A DNA stretch of 9,287 nt from NCBI GenBank assembly GCA_021811925.1, contig JAKAPY010000058.1:1-9287 (forward strand). Reading direction: 5' to 3'. Source of the stretch: Thermoplasmata archaeon. Its GTDB lineage: Archaea; Thermoplasmatota; Thermoplasmata; Sysuiplasmatales; Sysuiplasmataceae. The notes beneath the pieces are model-generated. The model made no database searches and had not been told where the DNA came from. It saw only the letters and a list, made by a program, of their open reading frames with translations. Numbering within the stretch: position 1 is the stretch's first letter; each line of letters opens with the position of its first letter. The position numbers were made by a program, and so were the translations under genes. Positions 6,351-9,287 of the stretch are shown here, piece by piece.

Positions 6351-7800
6351 CGAAAAGGCGGCCGCATTTATCAATGAGGCGAAGAGAATTGCAAAAGTGG
6401 TCGCCTCAGCCGAAAGGATCTATGTGTTCACTCACATAGATGCAGACGGCATTTCTTCAGGTTCCATAGCATACGAAACTGCAAGACGGCTTTCCATCCC
6501 TGTAGAGATAAAGTTCCTCAAGAAGCTGGACGACGAGGCAACAAGGCTCATAAGGGAAAAGACAGACGGCCTGGTCTGGATGAATGATCTCGGGTCTGGC
6601 TACATTTCCAGGTTCACCGGGATGAACATGGTGATTGCAGACCATCACCAGCCAGAACCTGAAACGCCGATTGCAGTCGACAACGGAAGAGTTGTGCTTG
6701 CAGAAAGCACCATTCACCACCTGAACGCCCATCTGTTCGGAATCGAAGGCTCCACGGAGATTTGCTCTTCAACGACATCTTACTTTATTTCCAGGTCCGT
6801 GTCAAGGAAGAACATCGATCTTGCACCCATTGCCATCGTAGGCGCGGTGGGTGACCTGCAGGACAGCAGGCAAGGGAAGTTGACCGGAATGAACAGGCTT
6901 GTCCTCGAGGATGCAGCCAGCGAGGGGCTGCTGCAGGTCGTGAGGGATGGAAGATTCTACGGCAAGGAGACGAGAGGCATGACGAAACTCCTTGAGTACT
7001 CGGTGGATCCGCCGATACCTGGCATTTCTAATGAACCAGGCAGTGCAGAAAGGCTCCTGCAGTCGCTCCGAATCAACTACAGGTCAAATGGCAGGGAGAT
7101 GACATGGTACGAGATTGGCCCGGAAGAGCGAAGGAAGGTAATGTCATACATAGTGGAGAGGATGATAGCAGAGCGCATACCGGCCAACGAGATCAATTCA
7201 GTGGTCGGGGAGTCATATCTCATTGTTGCCAACGGAGGCGGGACAAACGGAATGCCCAAGGACGCCAAGGAGTTCGCAACGCTGCTGAATGCATGCGGCA
7301 GGTACGAGCATTATGATGTCGGAATGGGAATATGCCTCGGGGACAGGGAACAGTCGCTTGTCAATGCACTCAAGCTGCTTGAGAATCACAGGAAAAATGT
7401 GGCCAATACGATCAGACTTGTCAGGGAAGGTGGGCTTGAACCGATGAGGCATATCCAGTTTTTCCATGTCCGTGATCGCGCGCCCGATTCAATAATTGGA
7501 ACAATTGCAGGCATACTGATGAAATCCAAGGATGTCGATGCAAGCAGGTCGATTGTCGGTTTCGCCTATTCGGACGGAAAGGTGAAGGTGTCGGCTCGCG
7601 GAAATGCGGAACTGGTGTCACGGGGGCTCAATCTGTCCGAGGCCGTGAGGCTGGCGGCCGAACAAGTCGGGGGTGTTGGTGGAGGACACAGCATAGCCGC
7701 CGGGGCCACCATAGATGTTGGAAAGGAAACAGAATTCCTTTCATCGCTTGATAATGCCATTGAGGGACAGATGTCCCGCGGCAGCGGGAGCGTCACCTGA
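6340..7800 (+). CDS. DHH/DHHA1 phosphoesterase, archaeal RecJ-like nuclease
   Basis: Predicted Mn2+-dependent single-strand-specific exonuclease or phosphodiesterase of the archaeal RecJ-like group, which includes the GINS-associated nuclease GAN, linking it to replication or repair. From ATG 6340 it has 486 residues, the size of archaeal RecJ-like proteins. The DHH domain shows HIDADG (32-37), the acidic residue of WMNDLGSG (Asp83), DHH (101-103) and GAVGDLQD (168-175). The C-terminal DHHA1 domain has the substrate-binding glycine/His motif GGVGGGHSIAAG (444-455). All catalytic positions are intact, so an active enzyme is expected. The middle section, about 230-370, is less familiar and may be an accessory domain. 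It overlaps the exonuclease gene by 11 bp, with an SD inside that gene; an in-frame ATG at 6307 is an unlikely alternative. Its 3' end overlaps the opposing argF gene by 8 bp. Whether it binds GINS cannot be read here. Confidence 0.9.
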   Translation: MSFDEKAAAFINEAKRIAKVVASAERIYVFTHIDADGISSGSIAYETARRLSIPVEIKFLKKLDDEATRLIREKTDGLVWMNDLGSGYISRFTGMNMVIADHHQPEPETPIAVDNGRVVLAESTIHHLNAHLFGIEGSTEICSSTTSYFISRSVSRKNIDLAPIAIVGAVGDLQDSRQGKLTGMNRLVLEDAASEGLLQVVRDGRFYGKETRGMTKLLEYSVDPPIPGISNEPGSAERLLQSLRINYRSNGREMTWYEIGPEERRKVMSYIVERMIAERIPANEINSVVGESYLIVANGGGTNGMPKDAKEFATLLNACGRYEHYDVGMGICLGDREQSLVNALKLLENHRKNVANTIRLVREGGLEPMRHIQFFHVRDRAPDSIIGTIAGILMKSKDVDASRSIVGFAYSDGKVKVSARGNAELVSRGLNLSEAVRLAAEQVGGVGGGHSIAAGATIDVGKETEFLSSLDNAIEGQMSRGSGSVT

Positions 7801-8719
7801 GCAGCCACAGGAGAAGCGCTTTCTGCGAGTGCAGCCTGTTCTCGGCCTGATCGAACACGACGCTTTGCGGCCCGTCGATTACATCGTCTGTGATCTCGAG
7901 TCCCCTGTGCGCGGGAAGGCAGTGCATTGCGATTGCCTTCCTGTCGGCGAGGGAGAGCAGTTTGCTGTTGACCTGGTATGGCGCGAAAACCTTCTCCTTC
8001 TCCTCCTTCTCGGATTCCTGCCCCATGGATACCCATACATCGGTGTATATGACATTCGCACGCTTCACTGCGATGGCGGGGTCGGAGATGACCTCAACTG
8101 TGCATTTGTTATCCAGAGATATTGAGGCAGCAAGCTGACCTATCCTCTCCGATGGGGCGTAGCTTGCAGGTGTTGCCGCAGTGAAGTTCATACCCGACAT
8201 GGCGGCCCCGAGCATGAGTGAATGGCACACATTGTTGCCATCTCCCACATAGGCTATCTTGAGCCCTTTCAGCTTTCCGAACTTCTCCCTGATTGTCATA
8301 AGGTCGGCCAGGATCTGGCACGGATGCTCAAGGTCGTCAAGAGCGTTTATCACGGGCGCAGTCGAATTCCCGGCCAGTTGCCTGACCATCCTGTTTTCGA
8401 AAGCCCTGTAAACGATGCAGTCGGCATATCTGCTCAGTACACGTGCTGTATCCGATACAGTCTCGCCCCTGCCCATCTGAAGATCCCTGGAACTCAGGTA
8501 CATGGCATTCCCGCCGAGCTGGTTGACACCCACTTCAAAGGAAACGCGGGTCCTGGTTGACGACTTCTCGAATATTAGTGCCACGTTCTTGTTCTTCAGC
8601 GGCTTGGTCCTGAGATGTCCAGTTTTACGCCTGAGCTCGGCCTTCAGTTTGATTGAATTCATTATGAGGCTGTTCAGCCTTCCTCCGGCGTCCGTAATCG
8701 AGATAAAATCCCTTTTCAT
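7793..8719 (-). CDS. argF: Ornithine carbamoyltransferase
   Basis: Cytosolic enzyme that joins carbamoyl phosphate and ornithine to give citrulline, in arginine biosynthesis (or, in reverse, the arginine deiminase route). It is 308 residues, the normal length. The carbamoyl-phosphate loop is SSTRTR (53-58), followed by MGRGETVSDTARVLSRY (82-98) and HPCQILADL (132-140). The ornithine loop is DVWVSMG (227-233) with the SMG signature, and HCLPAHRG (266-273) carries the catalytic Cys267. The SMG and HCLP motifs distinguish it from aspartate carbamoyltransferase. The C-terminus (AENRLHSQKALL) is also canonical. No SD precedes ATG 8719, and a TATA-like TATTAAC lies about 36 nt upstream, so a very short leader is likely. 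No other arginine-pathway gene is certain in the window, although an M20-family hydrolase lies just upstream on the same strand, 136 bp away. The 3' end overlaps the DHH gene. Confidence 0.96.
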   Translation of the reverse strand: MKRDFISITDAGGRLNSLIMNSIKLKAELRRKTGHLRTKPLKNKNVALIFEKSSTRTRVSFEVGVNQLGGNAMYLSSRDLQMGRGETVSDTARVLSRYADCIVYRAFENRMVRQLAGNSTAPVINALDDLEHPCQILADLMTIREKFGKLKGLKIAYVGDGNNVCHSLMLGAAMSGMNFTAATPASYAPSERIGQLAASISLDNKCTVEVISDPAIAVKRANVIYTDVWVSMGQESEKEEKEKVFAPYQVNSKLLSLADRKAIAMHCLPAHRGLEITDDVIDGPQSVVFDQAENRLHSQKALLLWLLR

Positions 8720-8855
8720 GTGATCAGTCGATTCGTATTTGCGAAGGTTGAGTTAATATGATCGTCTGGCATGTAACACTTCACAGGGTTTTGGTCCAAT
8801 GCGCTGCCTTTTGTCTGAAGGAAGGCGATGAGCCGCATTTGCACTGCGCCGATGT
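8720..8855 (-). promoter_or_regulatory. Intergenic region upstream of argF with candidate promoter
   Basis: This 136-bp gap follows the M20 hydrolase and precedes argF on the minus strand. It contains TATTAAC (minus strand, 8752-8758), centred 36 nt before the argF ATG, a plausible TATA box giving a leader of about 10 nt. A small dyad TTCG-6 nt-CGAA (8732-8745) lies between this box and the start codon, where a regulator could bind, though such a short dyad may be chance. I see no T-rich terminator for the upstream gene and no convincing small gene. Confidence 0.4.
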
Positions 8856-9287
8856 TCAACCATTGAGATATGCGAGCGCAATTTCTGCAAGAGACAACGA
8901 ACCGAATTTGAGGACATCCTCATCAACCTGGAACTTGGAGCTGTGGTTTGGATAGATGCATCCCTTCTTGCTGTTCTTAGTTCCTAGGAAGTAGAAGACG
9001 CCTGGTGCCTTCTCAAGGAACCTGGAGAAATCCTCACCGCCCATTATGAGCGGCGATTCGACTGTCTTTGTGCCCTTGATGCCCTTCAGCAGGGTAACGA
9101 CCTTCCCGGTGCAATCCGGATCGTTCACAGTAACCGGATATGCGTTTTCGACAAACTCGACTTCACATCCCGCACCGAATACGCTGCATGTTTTCCTTGA
9201 AATGATGCGCAGCAGCTTCTTTGCCTTCTCCCTGACTCCATTGCTGAATGTCCTTATCGTACCGAGAATAACCGCTTCGTCCGGATC
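8856..9287 (-). CDS. M20D-type metallopeptidase/amidohydrolase, C-terminal part (5' end beyond the window)
   Basis: Predicted zinc-dependent hydrolase that cleaves N-acyl amino acids or peptide C-termini (hippurate hydrolase, aminoacylase and carboxypeptidase relatives), probably cytoplasmic. The last 143 codons are present, in frame from base 9287. The fragment opens in the dimerisation domain with AVILGTIRTFSNGVRE (about residues 5-20 of the fragment), then returns to the catalytic domain with MGGEDFSRFLEKAPG (82-96) and NHSSKFQVDED (114-124). The MGGEDF motif and the late His (His115, codon 8943-8945), a predicted metal ligand, are characteristic of M20D rather than of ArgE-type M20A enzymes. 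A GTG at 9126-9128 could be mistaken for a start, but the family similarity continues well upstream of it. About 240 residues, including the N-terminal metal-binding motifs, lie outside. Substrate is unknown; location next to argF hints at amino-acid metabolism. Confidence 0.9.
   Translation of the reverse strand, partial: DPDEAVILGTIRTFSNGVREKAKKLLRIISRKTCSVFGAGCEVEFVENAYPVTVNDPDCTGKVVTLLKGIKGTKTVESPLIMGGEDFSRFLEKAPGVFYFLGTKNSKKGCIYPNHSSKFQVDEDVLKFGSLSLAEIALAYLNG

Noticed and set aside
7566..8125. Open frames (7566-8036 minus, 7715-8125 plus) spanning the DHH/argF junction
   Set aside because: Both are shadows crossing two well-supported convergent genes; no motifs, and low-complexity runs come from the other reading frames.
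8758..8955. Small plus-strand frame of 65 codons in the argF upstream gap
   Set aside because: About half is antisense to the M20 gene; no SD and no recognisable motif.
9126..9128. GTG as the start of a 90-codon gene
   Set aside because: The frame is open to the window edge and the upstream 53 codons contain the M20 dimerisation-domain motif GTIRTF, so this GTG is internal.
1..9287. CRISPR array, tRNA/rRNA, insertion sequence or integrase
   Set aside because: No regularly spaced repeats, no tRNA-like cloverleaf in the few gaps, and no transposase or integrase motifs in any frame.

Overview
The window looks like an ordinary chromosomal stretch of a euryarchaeon, most likely a member of the Thermoplasmata or a close relative. 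The signs are a GC content a little over one half by eye, heavy use of AGG/AGA arginine and ATA isoleucine codons, an isopentenyl phosphate kinase (alternative archaeal mevalonate pathway), an archaeal-type SbcD/Mre11-related phosphoesterase, a RecJ-like DHH nuclease of archaeal size, and several genes without a Shine-Dalgarno (SD) site but with AT-rich TATA-like boxes a short distance upstream of the start codon. The lineage is an inference from gene content. There is no rRNA, tRNA, CRISPR array, insertion sequence or phage gene in the window.

Layout from left to right. (1) Positions 1-2807, rightward: the C-terminal part of an S9-family serine peptidase (beta-propeller plus alpha/beta hydrolase), then a 14-helix MFS exporter joined to it by an ATGA overlap. 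(2) 2785-3606, leftward: isopentenyl phosphate kinase, whose 3' end runs into the MFS gene. (3) 3607-3769: a divergent promoter region. (4) 3770-4756, rightward: an orphan P-loop kinase whose motifs match ATP-dependent PEP carboxykinase and HPr kinase, but which is far shorter than PEPCK. This is the least explained gene here. (5) 4757-5494, leftward: a COG1407-type metallophosphoesterase. (6) 5562-6350 and 6340-7800, rightward: a YprB-like RNase H-fold exonuclease overlapping a RecJ-like DHH phosphoesterase. (7) 7793-8719, leftward: ornithine carbamoyltransferase (argF). (8) 8856-9287, leftward: the C-terminal part of an M20D metallopeptidase/amidohydrolase, running off the right edge.

The genes form small convergent and divergent pairs packed with almost no spare DNA: the three convergent junctions overlap by 23 bp, abut exactly, and overlap by 8 bp. 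Two themes stand out. One is peptide and amino-acid metabolism (S9 peptidase, M20 hydrolase, argF). The other is a three-gene block of nucleic-acid phosphoesterases or nucleases (metallophosphoesterase, RNase H-fold exonuclease, DHH nuclease) arranged around a short divergent promoter, which suggests DNA or RNA repair or turnover. I see no clear mobile or defence system. The best candidate for unexplored biology is the PEPCK/HPrK-like kinase.
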